Of a stretch of 64,000 bases of DNA, positions 9,781 through 17,557 are shown piece by piece. The notes beneath the pieces were generated by a model. It saw only the letters and a list, made by a program, of their open reading frames with translations, did no database searches and was not told where the DNA came from. The DNA is from Pontibacillus litoralis JSM 072002. GTDB taxonomy: Bacteria > Bacillota > Bacilli > Bacillales > BH030062. Positions within the stretch are counted from its first letter, which is position 1, and each line of letters starts with the position of its first letter. A program made the position numbers and the translations under genes. The DNA lies in contig NZ_AVPG01000002.1 in the NCBI RefSeq assembly GCF_000775615.1, positions 1-64,000 of the forward strand, written 5' to 3'.

Positions 9781-10341
9781 TTATTCTTCTTCTTTGTGAG
9801 CAAGGAAGTCTGGATCAACAGATGCCAACTCCTCATCGGTTACATCATAGAGGCAATCGTCATCATCTTGCATGCATCCATCTGGGTCCACTTTTACACA
9901 TAACTTCGTTTCACCTACGATTTCAACAATAAATTCACGCTCTACATCGACAACAATCTTATGCCCGTGATTAGCAATTCGTGCTTCTAAACAGTTCGGT
10001 TGTTGAATGACACGCGCCATCACTTCAAAATCGCAATCGAGGCAATTCTCATCCTGCACAGACAACCGAACTTTATCCGTATAATGTACTCTCTCTGTAA
10101 CGACTTCTGTTTTCGTATTATCGTTATACGAATACCAAACGTTAATATCGTAACTTCCTGATACCTCTACATAATCCCCTTTTTTCTTTGCGTTATACAT
10201 ATGGTTGATTACCCAACAACCTAATATACTTGTTGGGCGATGAGATGGAGTAACAGTATGGGTATCCTGGGTAAACTTCCGCCCTTTACCACAAACTGCT
10301 TTCGTAATAATCTCACGGTATTCTTGATTAAAAAACGACAT
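9781..10341 (-). CDS. cotE: CotE, outer spore coat morphogenetic protein
   Basis: A 186-residue coat morphogen that in B. subtilis directs assembly of the outer coat on the mother-cell side of the forespore. The family signature is clear: YREIITKAVCGKGRKFT at the N terminus, ILGCWVINH, YDINVWYSYDNTKTE-like central strand and a strongly acidic C-terminal tail rich in Asp and Glu. I chose the ATG at 10341, which follows AAGGAGG by 10 bases; in-frame ATGs further upstream would overlap the putative SigK promoter. It contains more Cys than the B. subtilis protein (for example ENCLDCDFE). It is flanked by terminators, so it is monocistronic. Confidence 0.96.
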   Translation of the reverse strand: MSFFNQEYREIITKAVCGKGRKFTQDTHTVTPSHRPTSILGCWVINHMYNAKKKGDYVEVSGSYDINVWYSYNDNTKTEVVTERVHYTDKVRLSVQDENCLDCDFEVMARVIQQPNCLEARIANHGHKIVVDVEREFIVEIVGETKLCVKVDPDGCMQDDDDCLYDVTDEELASVDPDFLAHKEEE

Positions 10342-10374
10342 AAGAGCCCAACCTCCTTCTTCTTTGTTCATTGC

Positions 10375-10402
10375 CATTATATGCATGACAAACGCCCGAA
10401 GT
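10375..10402 (-). promoter_or_regulatory. Possible SigK promoter of cotE
   Basis: An AC dinucleotide (-35) lies 17 bases upstream of CATATAATG, close to the SigK -10 pattern CATANNNTA (last base differs). The start would lie about 25 bases before the cotE ATG. The B. subtilis cotE gene is known to use SigE and SigK promoters. Confidence 0.45.
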
Positions 10403-10458
10403 GCACGAAACAGTTACCAGGATCATAATTAGACATTCGTGAAATGATAACCTGTTAC

Positions 10459-10466
10459 ATTGTATG
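10459..10466 (-). promoter_or_regulatory. Possible SigE -10 box of cotE
   Basis: CATACAAT is a perfect match to the SigE -10 consensus CATACAHT. An AAATATT sequence lies 12 bases upstream, slightly closer than the usual 14-15 spacing, so the -35 assignment is weak. Confidence 0.4.
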
Positions 10467-10551
10467 CAAAAGCCCATAAATATTTACGAAAATATTCTCA
10501 CAATCCTCCATACACCATATGTATTCCGTCATCCTAAAAAAAATGCTTCCC

Positions 10552-10588
10552 ATAAAAAAAGAACACCCTTATACGTAAGAGTGCTCTT
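10552..10588 (-). terminator. Terminator after ricA
   Basis: A 13-bp stem (AAGAGCACTCTTA with TAAGGGTGTTCTT, two G-T pairs, CGTA loop) followed by seven T. It ends the miaB-ricA transcript and isolates cotE. Confidence 0.92.
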
Positions 10589-10596
10589 CTGTCACT

Positions 10597-11025
10597 TTAA
10601 TGATCACAAGAACTACCAGCTTGTAGTGCTGAACCAGTCGTCCCTTGCAATAAATCGCCACCTGTATCGCGAATAATTTCATCCGTTACTTGATTGGCAA
10701 TCGTCGTTGTTACAAGTTGAAGGAAGTCGTTTACATCTACTTGTGTTTCTTTGAACTCCTGTACAACCGGTATGGCATCTAATTCATCTTGAAGGCGTTC
10801 AATTTCTTTTTCGACCTTCTTTAATGCTTCGGTCTTTTCATAGTATTGAAAATTGACAGCTTGTTTTTGTAATTTCTTTATTCGGTTAATGTATTGTTGA
10901 ACTTTTTCATTTTCATTTATCTTCGCTTCTACTTCCTTGAAGCGATCAATCTCTGGCGTGTTTGCAATAGCCATAGATAACTGTTGCACTTGCTCCATTA
11001 CTTGCTCTTTCGTATAGTTTGCCAT
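10597..11025 (-). CDS. ricA: RicA (YmcA), RNase Y specificity complex subunit
   Basis: A 142-residue helical protein of the YlbF/YmcA family. In B. subtilis RicA, RicF and RicT form the Y-complex, an iron-sulfur-containing assembly that steers RNase Y cleavage and affects biofilm, competence and sporulation. The conserved INENEKVQQYINRIKKLQKQAVN core and PVVQEFKETQVDVND segment are visible. A single C-terminal cysteine sits in SSCDH, as in other RicA proteins whose terminal Cys contributes to cluster binding. Its ATG directly abuts the miaB stop (TAAATG) and its ribosome-binding site lies in the miaB end, so translation is coupled. Its partner RNase Y (rny) lies 6.5 kb away. Confidence 0.95.
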   Translation of the reverse strand: MANYTKEQVMEQVQQLSMAIANTPEIDRFKEVEAKINENEKVQQYINRIKKLQKQAVNFQYYEKTEALKKVEKEIERLQDELDAIPVVQEFKETQVDVNDFLQLVTTTIANQVTDEIIRDTGGDLLQGTTGSALQAGSSCDH

Positions 11026-12588
11026 TTATGATTTCACCTCTGCCGTTTGGACTAATTCTCCATCTAGAGACCATGTTTTTGCTTTTGTTACCTTCACTTG
11101 GACAATTTCACCAATTAATGATTTAGGTGCCCTGAAGTTTACTAGCTTATTACGATGCGTGTAGCCAGCTAATACATCTGGATTCTTCTTACTTTCTCCT
11201 TCTACTAACACATCAACCATTTCACCTTCATATTTCTTCATTGTTTCTGCCGCTTGGTGGTTCACAAGTGCATTCAATCGCTGCAAACGCTCTTTCTTCA
11301 CTTCCATTGGTACATTATCTTTCATCTTAGCTGCTGGTGTACCTTCTCGTGGTGAATAAATAAATGTGTAAGCTCCTTCAAACCCTACTTCTTCTACTAA
11401 AGATAATGTTTCTTGGAATTGCTCTTCCGTTTCATTTGGGAAACCTACAATAATATCCGTTGTAAGAGTAGCATTCGGCATCGCTTCACGAATTTTGTGT
11501 ACAAGTTCTAGATAACGTTCTCTCGTATATTTACGAGCCATAATCTTCAATACTTCTGAACTACCTGATTGTACTGGCAAATGAATATGATCTAGTAGGT
11601 TACCTCCTTTAGCAAGTACTTCAATTAAACGGTCATCAAAGTCACGAGGGTGAGAAGTCGTAAAACGAACGCGCGGAATATCAATTTTACGAATTTCATC
11701 CATCAGATCACCTAAACCGTACTCCATATCAAGGTCTTTCCCGTAGGCGTTTACGTTTTGGCCGAGCAAGGTAATTTCCTTATACCCTTGTGCCGCTAAT
11801 TGACGAACTTCTTGTATAATATCTTGTGGCAAGCGGCTACGTTCTTTCCCGCGAGTATAAGGAACGATACAATACGTACAAAACTTGTCACAACCGTACA
11901 TAATGTTCACCCAAGCTTTAATACTACCTTTACGCTGCCGCGGAAGATTCTCCACGATATCTCCTTCTTTAGACCATACTTCAACAACCATTTCTTTACT
12001 AAACATTGCTTCCTTCACTAATTGTGGCAGTCGATGAATGTTATGCGTACCAAAAATTAAGTCAATGAATGGATGTTTTTGCAAAATGCGGTTCACAACA
12101 GATTCTTCTTGTGACATACAGCCGCAAACACCAATAATAAGATCTGGCTTCTCTTGCTTTAACGGTTTAAGATGACCAATTTCACCAAACACTTTGTTCT
12201 CTGCGTTTTCACGAATGGCACACGTATTTAACAGAATAATGTCGGCCTCGTTTGTATCCGACGTTGATTCATATCCTATATCAGTAAGGATACCTGCCAT
12301 AATTTCCGTATCGTGTTCGTTCATCTGACAGCCATACGTACGAATAAGAAATTTCTTACCTTCCCCAATACGTGCGATATCTTCTGGAATATCAAAGTCA
12401 TAATGGACGTTCACATCTTCTTTACCACGTTTTTTAGCATTTTTTAAAGAAGGTGGTTGATACGTCGTTTCAAAATACTTAGCAAAATCTGCTGATGTTT
12501 TTTCTTTTAAAGGTTTATCCTGAGCGGATTTTCTGTCCGTTGGATTTTCTTTTATTTGATTTAGTTCTTTTCTTTGTTGTTCATTCAT
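11026..12588 (-). CDS. miaB: MiaB, tRNA-i6A37 methylthiotransferase
   Basis: A 520-residue radical-SAM enzyme that converts i6A37 (made by MiaA) to ms2i6A37. After a basic N-terminal extension of about 75 residues typical of Bacillaceae comes the MTTase domain with cysteines at 87 (YGCQMN), 123 (NTCAIREN) and 157 (GCM). The radical-SAM triad is GCDKFCTYC (C233, C237, C240), and a TRAM domain lies at the C terminus. All six cluster ligands are present. It is preceded by an extended -10 promoter and is coupled to ricA, the ymcB-ymcA pair of B. subtilis. Confidence 0.97.
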   Translation of the reverse strand: MNEQQRKELNQIKENPTDRKSAQDKPLKEKTSADFAKYFETTYQPPSLKNAKKRGKEDVNVHYDFDIPEDIARIGEGKKFLIRTYGCQMNEHDTEIMAGILTDIGYESTSDTNEADIILLNTCAIRENAENKVFGEIGHLKPLKQEKPDLIIGVCGCMSQEESVVNRILQKHPFIDLIFGTHNIHRLPQLVKEAMFSKEMVVEVWSKEGDIVENLPRQRKGSIKAWVNIMYGCDKFCTYCIVPYTRGKERSRLPQDIIQEVRQLAAQGYKEITLLGQNVNAYGKDLDMEYGLGDLMDEIRKIDIPRVRFTTSHPRDFDDRLIEVLAKGGNLLDHIHLPVQSGSSEVLKIMARKYTRERYLELVHKIREAMPNATLTTDIIVGFPNETEEQFQETLSLVEEVGFEGAYTFIYSPREGTPAAKMKDNVPMEVKKERLQRLNALVNHQAAETMKKYEGEMVDVLVEGESKKNPDVLAGYTHRNKLVNFRAPKSLIGEIVQVKVTKAKTWSLDGELVQTAEVKS

Positions 12589-12629
12589 TTTCAGAGAACT
12601 CCTTTCCTAACGATCCCTCTAACTGTAAT

Positions 12630-12638
12630 ATTATATCA
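12630..12638 (-). promoter_or_regulatory. Extended -10 promoter of miaB
   Basis: TGATATAAT lies 42 bases before the miaB ATG, downstream of the kbl terminator. No strong -35 box is visible. Confidence 0.6.
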
Positions 12639-12688
12639 GCCACACTTCAAAAAAGAAAGAAGATAGGTAGTATTTAAGAGGATCAACA

Positions 12689-12718
12689 AAAAGAAAAGGA
12701 GCTTGTGTTAGCCCCTTT
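12689..12718 (-). terminator. Terminator after kbl
   Basis: AAAGGGGCT and AGCTCCTTT form a 9-bp stem with one G-T pair and an AACACA loop, followed by TCTTTTTG. It ends the tdh-kbl transcript. Confidence 0.85.
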
Positions 12719-12725
12719 ACATGCG

Positions 12726-13901
12726 CTATAAAATGTTTAACGTCTTAGCAGCTTTTTCAAATGCATGTAACGCTTCTTGTAATGCTTCTTGCGAATGTTC
12801 AGCTGTTACTATGGTACGTACACGGCCTTGGCCTTTTTGTACGGTAGGGTAAACAATCCCTTGAGCAAATACACCTTCTTTAAATAGTTCGTCCGAGAAA
12901 CGATGTGTTAGCGATTCGTCTCCAATCATAACCGGGGTAATGGGCGTTTTACTAATTCCTATATCAAACCCTAATTGCTCAAGGCCTTGTTTGAAGAATT
13001 TCGTATTGTCCCACAGTTTGTCTATTAATTCTGGTTCTTCTAGCAAAACATCTATTGCCGCTTCACACGCAGCAGTTACTGCAGGAGGATGAGAGGTACT
13101 AAATAAAAAAGGTCGACCTTTATGAATAAGATAGTCTTTTAACGTTTGCGTTGTAGCTACATATCCCCCTAGAACACCTATCGCTTTACTTAGTGTACCT
13201 ACTTGAATATGCACGCGACCATCAAGACCGAAATGGTTTACTGTTCCTCGTCCATTATCTCCAAGCACCCCGCTTGCATGGGCATCATCTACCATGACTA
13301 GAGCACCGTATCGCTCGGCTAACTCTACAATTTCAGGAAGCGGTGCAATATTTCCATCCATGGAGAATACACCATCTGTTACGATTAGCTTCGTTCGATA
13401 CGATTCCGATTCTCGTAACCTCTCCTCTAAAGATTGCATATCGACATGTTTATAAATTTTACGCCCTGCTTTCGTTAACCGAATCCCATCAATTATCGAA
13501 GCGTGGTTTAATTCATCCGAAATCACGACATCTTGGTCTGTTAACATGGAGGAAAGCACACCTTGGTTCGTTGTAAAACCAGACTGGAAGACGAGAGCCG
13601 CTTCTGTATGCTTAAATTTGGCTAACTTGTGTTCAAATTGCTCATGCATCGTTAATGTACCTGCAATCGTCCGAACAGAACCCGTACCAGCACCATAACG
13701 TTCAATCGCTTGTAATGCAGCTTCTTTCAATCTTGGGTGGTCTGTTAACCCTAAATAATTGTTAGAAGATAATTGGATAACTTCTTTTCCTTTGATTGTA
13801 ACCCGAGAACCTTGCTTAGACTCTAATGGTATAAGTTCCCGAAACGTACCATTTGCCTTCATTTGATCTAACTCTTGCTGTAGATATTCAAATCCTTTCA
13901 C
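12726..13901 (-). CDS. kbl: Kbl, 2-amino-3-ketobutyrate CoA ligase (glycine C-acetyltransferase)
   Basis: A 391-residue alpha-oxoamine synthase that cleaves 2-amino-3-ketobutyrate with CoA to glycine and acetyl-CoA, the second step of threonine catabolism. The PLP lysine lies in GTLSKAIGVLGGY (K239); VDDAHASGVLG (D205-H208) contacts the cofactor; and the SSNNYLGLT signature is near residue 45. It starts with GTG at 13901 after AGGAGG. It follows tdh by 24 bases and shares its transcript, so the two enzymes act in sequence. Confidence 0.97.
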   Translation of the reverse strand: MKGFEYLQQELDQMKANGTFRELIPLESKQGSRVTIKGKEVIQLSSNNYLGLTDHPRLKEAALQAIERYGAGTGSVRTIAGTLTMHEQFEHKLAKFKHTEAALVFQSGFTTNQGVLSSMLTDQDVVISDELNHASIIDGIRLTKAGRKIYKHVDMQSLEERLRESESYRTKLIVTDGVFSMDGNIAPLPEIVELAERYGALVMVDDAHASGVLGDNGRGTVNHFGLDGRVHIQVGTLSKAIGVLGGYVATTQTLKDYLIHKGRPFLFSTSHPPAVTAACEAAIDVLLEEPELIDKLWDNTKFFKQGLEQLGFDIGISKTPITPVMIGDESLTHRFSDELFKEGVFAQGIVYPTVQKGQGRVRTIVTAEHSQEALQEALHAFEKAAKTLNIL

Positions 13902-13925
13902 GTTTAAAAACCTCCTAATGTATCA

Positions 13926-14972
13926 TCATTCATTTGGGTACAATACCACTTTCCCACACATTCCTTCATTCATTAACGCAAACCCCTGTTCAAATTCCTC
14001 AAGAGGTAAGTGATGCGTAATAAGCGATTGCATATTCACTTGATTTGCTTCTAACAATCTTGAAACTTGCTGCCACGTTTCAAACATCTTCCTACCCGTA
14101 ATTCCTTGCACATAAACACCCTTAAACACGATATCATTCGTCACATCTAACGTAACCGGTTTCACTGGCAAGCTTAATATCGCTACACGCCCTCCATTTG
14201 CCACCATTTTAAACCCTTGGTCCATCGCCAACGGATGACCACTCATCTCACATACGACGTCCACACCGAATCCATTCGTCTTTTGTTTCGCAACCGTGAC
14301 AGGGTCTTCTTCATCAGAATGAATAACCGTTGTTGCTCCCATGTCCTTTGCTAGTTGTAACCGATAAGGGTTTAAATCAAACGCTAGTACTTGAGAAGCT
14401 CCCGCCGCTTTCGCTACGGCTACTGCCATTAAGCCAATCGGACCACAACCAATGACGGCAACCGACTTACTCGTCACATCTCCATTCAAAACCGTATGAA
14501 CAGCATTTCCCATCGGCTCTTGGATGGAAGCAATATCTGCCGGTAAAGTAGCAGGATTCACCCACAAGTTCTCCTCTGGCACAGCGACGTATTGAGCGAA
14601 ACAACCTTGTGTATCCACTCCAATAATTTTCGTATTGTCACAAATATGATATTGACCTGTTAAACATTGCGGGCATCGATGGCACACAATATGAGTTTCA
14701 GCGCTTACATAATCACCCACCTTTACCCTCGTAGCAGATTTGCTCACTTCAACAACTTCTCCTGCAAACTCATGTCCAAACACATAGGGAGGATTCACTC
14801 TACTAGCTGACCAATCATCCCAGTTGTAGATATGGACATCTGTACCACAAATTGATGTGGCCTTCACTTTTATCAACACTTCGCCTTCGCCAATAACCGG
14901 TATCGGCACTTCTTTTAACTGGGCTCCCCCTCCACGATGATGCTTCACTAAAGCCTTCATCATTCCACTCAT
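13926..14972 (-). CDS. tdh: Tdh, L-threonine 3-dehydrogenase
   Basis: A zinc-dependent medium-chain dehydrogenase (348 residues) oxidising L-threonine with NAD+ to 2-amino-3-ketobutyrate, the substrate of the next gene product Kbl. Seen are CGTDVHIYNWDDW and GHEFAGEV (catalytic zinc site), CHRCPQCLTGQYHIC (structural zinc cysteines) and VIGCGPIGLMAV (NAD site). The start is uncertain: ATG at 14972, a GTG 9 bases upstream, or ATGs at 14963 and 14960. I chose 14972, with TGGG about 10 bases upstream and an N terminus like B. subtilis Tdh. A cre-like site lies upstream. Confidence 0.95.
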   Translation of the reverse strand: MSGMMKALVKHHRGGGAQLKEVPIPVIGEGEVLIKVKATSICGTDVHIYNWDDWSASRVNPPYVFGHEFAGEVVEVSKSATRVKVGDYVSAETHIVCHRCPQCLTGQYHICDNTKIIGVDTQGCFAQYVAVPEENLWVNPATLPADIASIQEPMGNAVHTVLNGDVTSKSVAVIGCGPIGLMAVAVAKAAGASQVLAFDLNPYRLQLAKDMGATTVIHSDEEDPVTVAKQKTNGFGVDVVCEMSGHPLAMDQGFKMVANGGRVAILSLPVKPVTLDVTNDIVFKGVYVQGITGRKMFETWQQVSRLLEANQVNMQSLITHHLPLEEFEQGFALMNEGMCGKVVLYPNE

Positions 14973-15010
14973 AAAAGACACATCCCAACTATAAATTCCC
15001 TTATAACACT

Positions 15011-15016
15011 ATTATA
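15011..15016 (-). promoter_or_regulatory. Probable -10 box of tdh-kbl
   Basis: A perfect TATAAT lies 39 bases before the chosen tdh start. Only a weak -35 (TGGATT) is found 17 bases upstream, which would fit an activator-assisted promoter. Confidence 0.5.
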
Positions 15017-15088
15017 ATAATGTATGATAAATAAATCCAGAATATTTTCTTTTATGTGTCCTCACAGAAAAAACATTTGAGTACGTTA

Positions 15089-15102
15089 GGTAAGCGCTTT
15101 CT
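15089..15102 (-). promoter_or_regulatory. CcpA-type cre site upstream of tdh
   Basis: AGAAAGCGCTTACC matches 12 of 14 positions of the cre consensus TGWNANCGNTNWCA; only the first and last bases differ. It lies about 70 bases upstream of the tdh -10 box. An upstream location is typical of CcpA-activated promoters, but repression or a chance match cannot be excluded. Confidence 0.5.
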
Positions 15103-15157
15103 CCAAAACCGCATTAGGCTCCCTTTTTGCGCTGCCGTTGAACGTGAATTTTATTTC

Positions 15158-15187
15158 AAAAAAATAACCCTTTCATAAAAAAGGGCC
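15158..15187 (-). terminator. Terminator after the M19 dipeptidase
   Basis: CCCTTT/AAAGGG stem extended by two G-T pairs, then TTATTTTTTT on the minus strand. It ends the dipeptidase transcript before tdh. Confidence 0.8.
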
Positions 15188-15266
15188 ATTAACTCATTCT
15201 ACTTAGCAGCAGCTTTTCTCGGTTTGCACGCGTTTTCCTGGACAATTTGTTCGGTTTCTCCTTACA

Positions 15267-16187
15267 TCACTTAGGAAAATGAGCGATAAAATTTTGATAA
15301 GTAATATTCGCAAACAAAGATGGAGGGAATTGCTGTTGTAATAGACGTTCGAAATCATCGTAATCAGTATAGTCTATTATCCCTTCGATGACGCAAGATG
15401 TACCATCAAAGTCAGATCCGAGTCCCACAACGTCACTACCTCCAAGAGAGATAATATATTCGAGATGACGGATAATATCGTCGGTTGTCGCCACGTCCTT
15501 TTGCGTTAAAAACGGGCAAACGTATGTAACACCGATAAAAGCATCTCTTGAAATGAGCTCTTTTACCTGTTCATCATCTAAATTTCTTGGATGCGGAGCT
15601 AGAGCATATGCGTTTGAATGAGAAGCCATCGGATATTCGGCTAGCTTCATGACATCCCAAAACCCTTGGTACGACAAATGGGATACGTCGGTCCATATTC
15701 GGTACTCATTCAATACGGATACTACTCGCTTTCCAAATGATGACAAACCAGCCCCTCTTTCCTCGCCAATTCCGTCACATACCGCATTCGCTTGGTTCCA
15801 CGTAAGTCCGACCGCTTGGACACCGAGTCGCAACAATGTCTTCAATTTTACAATATCTTCTCCTATTGGATGACATCCTTCTAACGTTAACATGGCTCCT
15901 TTTTCGTGAGGCTGTAGGTTGAGCACATCCTCCTGACATGTAATTACTTGAATTTCATCATAGGGTTCAATAATCCGTTCATAGAATAAATCGACCATTT
16001 TCAAAGCCACTTGGAATTGTTGTTCACTAGGTACTTCCTCAGGTACAAAAATGGCGAAACACTGTACTTTTACATGGCTATTTTTCCATTTCTCATAATT
16101 TACCCTTAATTCTTCACTGTTGTGGAAAGACAAATGTTCATTAGACCATAGTTTCCATAAAACATCACAATGAGCATCGATAATCAA
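15267..16187 (-). CDS. M19-family (renal type) dipeptidase
   Basis: A 306-residue cytosolic zinc dipeptidase of family M19, with no signal peptide. The metal ligands are visible: IIDAHCD (HxD) at the very N terminus, the bridging Glu in LTLEGCH, and the later histidines in TDVSHLS and SHSNAYALAPHPRNL. GSDFDG lies near the C terminus. The start is a TTG at 16187, chosen because AGGGGG precedes it and it places the HxD motif at residues 5-7; longer readings would run through the spoVS terminator. Substrate is probably dipeptides, possibly with D-residues. B. subtilis has no counterpart at this place. Confidence 0.92.
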   Translation of the reverse strand: MIIDAHCDVLWKLWSNEHLSFHNSEELRVNYEKWKNSHVKVQCFAIFVPEEVPSEQQFQVALKMVDLFYERIIEPYDEIQVITCQEDVLNLQPHEKGAMLTLEGCHPIGEDIVKLKTLLRLGVQAVGLTWNQANAVCDGIGEERGAGLSSFGKRVVSVLNEYRIWTDVSHLSYQGFWDVMKLAEYPMASHSNAYALAPHPRNLDDEQVKELISRDAFIGVTYVCPFLTQKDVATTDDIIRHLEYIISLGGSDVVGLGSDFDGTSCVIEGIIDYTDYDDFERLLQQQFPPSLFANITYQNFIAHFPK

Positions 16188-16210
16188 TACTATTCCCCCT
16201 TTTCTATTTA

Positions 16211-16248
16211 TATAAAAGGAAAACCTGTTTGCTTGATGGCAAACAGGT
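16211..16248 (-). terminator. Terminator after spoVS
   Basis: A perfect 10-bp stem (ACCTGTTTGC/GCAAACAGGT, CATCAA loop) followed by TTTCCTTTT. It starts 12 bases after spoVS. The dipeptidase begins only 24 bases further on with no promoter visible between, so it may depend on read-through. Confidence 0.88.
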
Positions 16249-16260
16249 ATCATACATACA

Positions 16261-16521
16261 TTATCTAGGTTCAATAATTAATTTAATGGCTGTACGTTCT
16301 TCGTTGTCAATCAAAATGTCCGTAAAGGCAGGAATACAAATTAAATCAACTCCACTAGGAGCGACAAAACCTCGAGCAATAGCCACCGCTTTTACCGCTT
16401 GGTTTAAAGCACCCGCACCAATTGCTTGAATTTCAGCTGAACCACGTTCTCTTAGCACATTCGCAAGGGCTCCTGCTACTGAGTTAGGGTTAGATTTAGA
16501 TGACACTTTCAATATTTCCAT
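16261..16521 (-). CDS. spoVS: SpoVS, stage V sporulation protein S
   Basis: An 86-residue member of the very conserved SpoVS/Alba-like family. MEILKVSSKSNPNSVAGALA and the GAGALNQAVKAVAIARGF core are almost identical to B. subtilis. In that organism its loss blocks coat assembly and alters septation and autolysin regulation; the biochemical role (nucleic-acid binding) is inferred from fold. I chose the ATG at 16521 after AAGGAGG; an ATG 18 bases upstream lies within the ribosome-binding site. A 9-bp dyad with a 33-base centre occupies the upstream region. Confidence 0.98.
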   Translation of the reverse strand: MEILKVSSKSNPNSVAGALANVLRERGSAEIQAIGAGALNQAVKAVAIARGFVAPSGVDLICIPAFTDILIDNEERTAIKLIIEPR

Positions 16522-16565
16522 GACTAGTTCCTCCTTCATATCCTAATAATTGTTCCTCTTCTACT

Positions 16566-16616
16566 ATATTCATGGAGTTGGAAGTTATTCCCCACACTAC
16601 CATTATGCATGAATAT
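16566..16616 (-). repeat. Long-range dyad upstream of spoVS
   Basis: ATATTCATG and CATGAATAT are perfect 9-bp inverted repeats, 33 bases apart, ending 45 bases before the spoVS start. A small GGAA/TTCC stem sits in the centre. No T run follows. It may be an operator pair or an mRNA leader structure. Confidence 0.6.
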
Positions 16617-16634
16617 TTCGAAAAATACAAACAA

Positions 16635-17432
16635 TTAGTCAAGAAAAGGATGATCGTCATTAATTAAAATGCGCTTCACGCTAGTCGCTCTGCCAGATTC
16701 CTTATCGATATCTATTAAACAAGCACTCAATTGTGTTCTTCCTTTTTTAGGTATCTCAAAACGTACTGGCAGGCTCGTTTGGAATTTCTTGATGACAGCT
16801 TCTTTATCTGTACCTAATATTTCATCATATGGCCCTGTCATACCCACATCTGTAATATAGGCTGTGCCATTAGGAAGAATTCGTTCATCGGCTGTTTGTA
16901 CATGAGTATGCGTCCCAACAATCGCACTAACTCGCCCATTTAAATACCACGCAAGCGCTAGTTTCTCGGACGTTGCTTCTGCATGGAAGTCAACAAAAAT
17001 TATATTTGTCCTTTTTTTTGCTTCTTCAATAAGTTCATCTGCTACTTTAAATGGGTCTTCTAGTGGCGACATAAATGTGCGTCCCTGTAAGTTAATGACC
17101 GCTACTTCTCTATCATTCACTTTCATAAATGACATTCCTTTACCAGGTGTACCTTCAGGGAAATTCGCTGGACGAACCATGTTGTTTGCATCATCAATAA
17201 AATCAAATATTTCTCTTTTGTCCCAAGCATGGTTCCCTAATGTTATGGCTTGCGCTCCCGATTCCATAAATTGTTGATAAATTTTTTGTGTGATCCCTTT
17301 TCCTGATGCGGCATTCTCACCGTTAATGATGGTTAAATTCGGATGGTACTTTTGTTTAATCTTTGGCATATATTCTGTAACCATATCTCGACCTGGAGAG
17401 CCAACGACATCTCCTACAAATAAAATCCTCAT
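16635..17432 (-). CDS. ymdB: YmdB, 2',3'-cyclic-nucleotide phosphodiesterase
   Basis: A 265-residue calcineurin-type metallophosphoesterase. The di-iron ligands are visible in FVGDVVGSPGRD (residues 4-15), NGENAA, GNHAWDK, VDFHAE and GTHTHVQTAD. In B. subtilis YmdB hydrolyses 2',3'-cyclic nucleotides and controls the switch between motility and biofilm formation. It lies downstream of rny as ymdA-ymdB do there, but a terminator and a promoter separate them here. Its start follows GAGAGGAA. Confidence 0.96.
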   Translation of the reverse strand: MRILFVGDVVGSPGRDMVTEYMPKIKQKYHPNLTIINGENAASGKGITQKIYQQFMESGAQAITLGNHAWDKREIFDFIDDANNMVRPANFPEGTPGKGMSFMKVNDREVAVINLQGRTFMSPLEDPFKVADELIEEAKKRTNIIFVDFHAEATSEKLALAWYLNGRVSAIVGTHTHVQTADERILPNGTAYITDVGMTGPYDEILGTDKEAVIKKFQTSLPVRFEIPKKGRTQLSACLIDIDKESGRATSVKRILINDDHPFLD

Positions 17433-17478
17433 TTTGATATAAATTCCTCTCTACCACAATGTAAAATTCTCATGCCTT

Positions 17479-17507
17479 ATTGTATCTTTCTACCAGCATT
17501 TATGCAA
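17479..17507 (-). promoter_or_regulatory. SigA promoter of ymdB
   Basis: TTGCAT, 17 bases, TACAAT. Boxes match 4/6 and 5/6 with ideal spacing. It lies between the rny terminator and ymdB, about 47 bases before the ymdB start. Confidence 0.75.
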
Positions 17508-17526
17508 AGTATACAATTTTTCTTCG

Positions 17527-17557
17527 CATAAATAAAGCGACCCCTTTGGATCGCTTT
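17527..17557 (-). terminator. Terminator overlapping the rny stop
   Basis: AAAGCGATCC and GGGTCGCTTT form a 10-bp stem (one T-G pair) with an AAAG loop, followed by ATTTATG, a poor T tract. The stem begins at the rny stop codon, so termination is probably partial. Confidence 0.65.
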
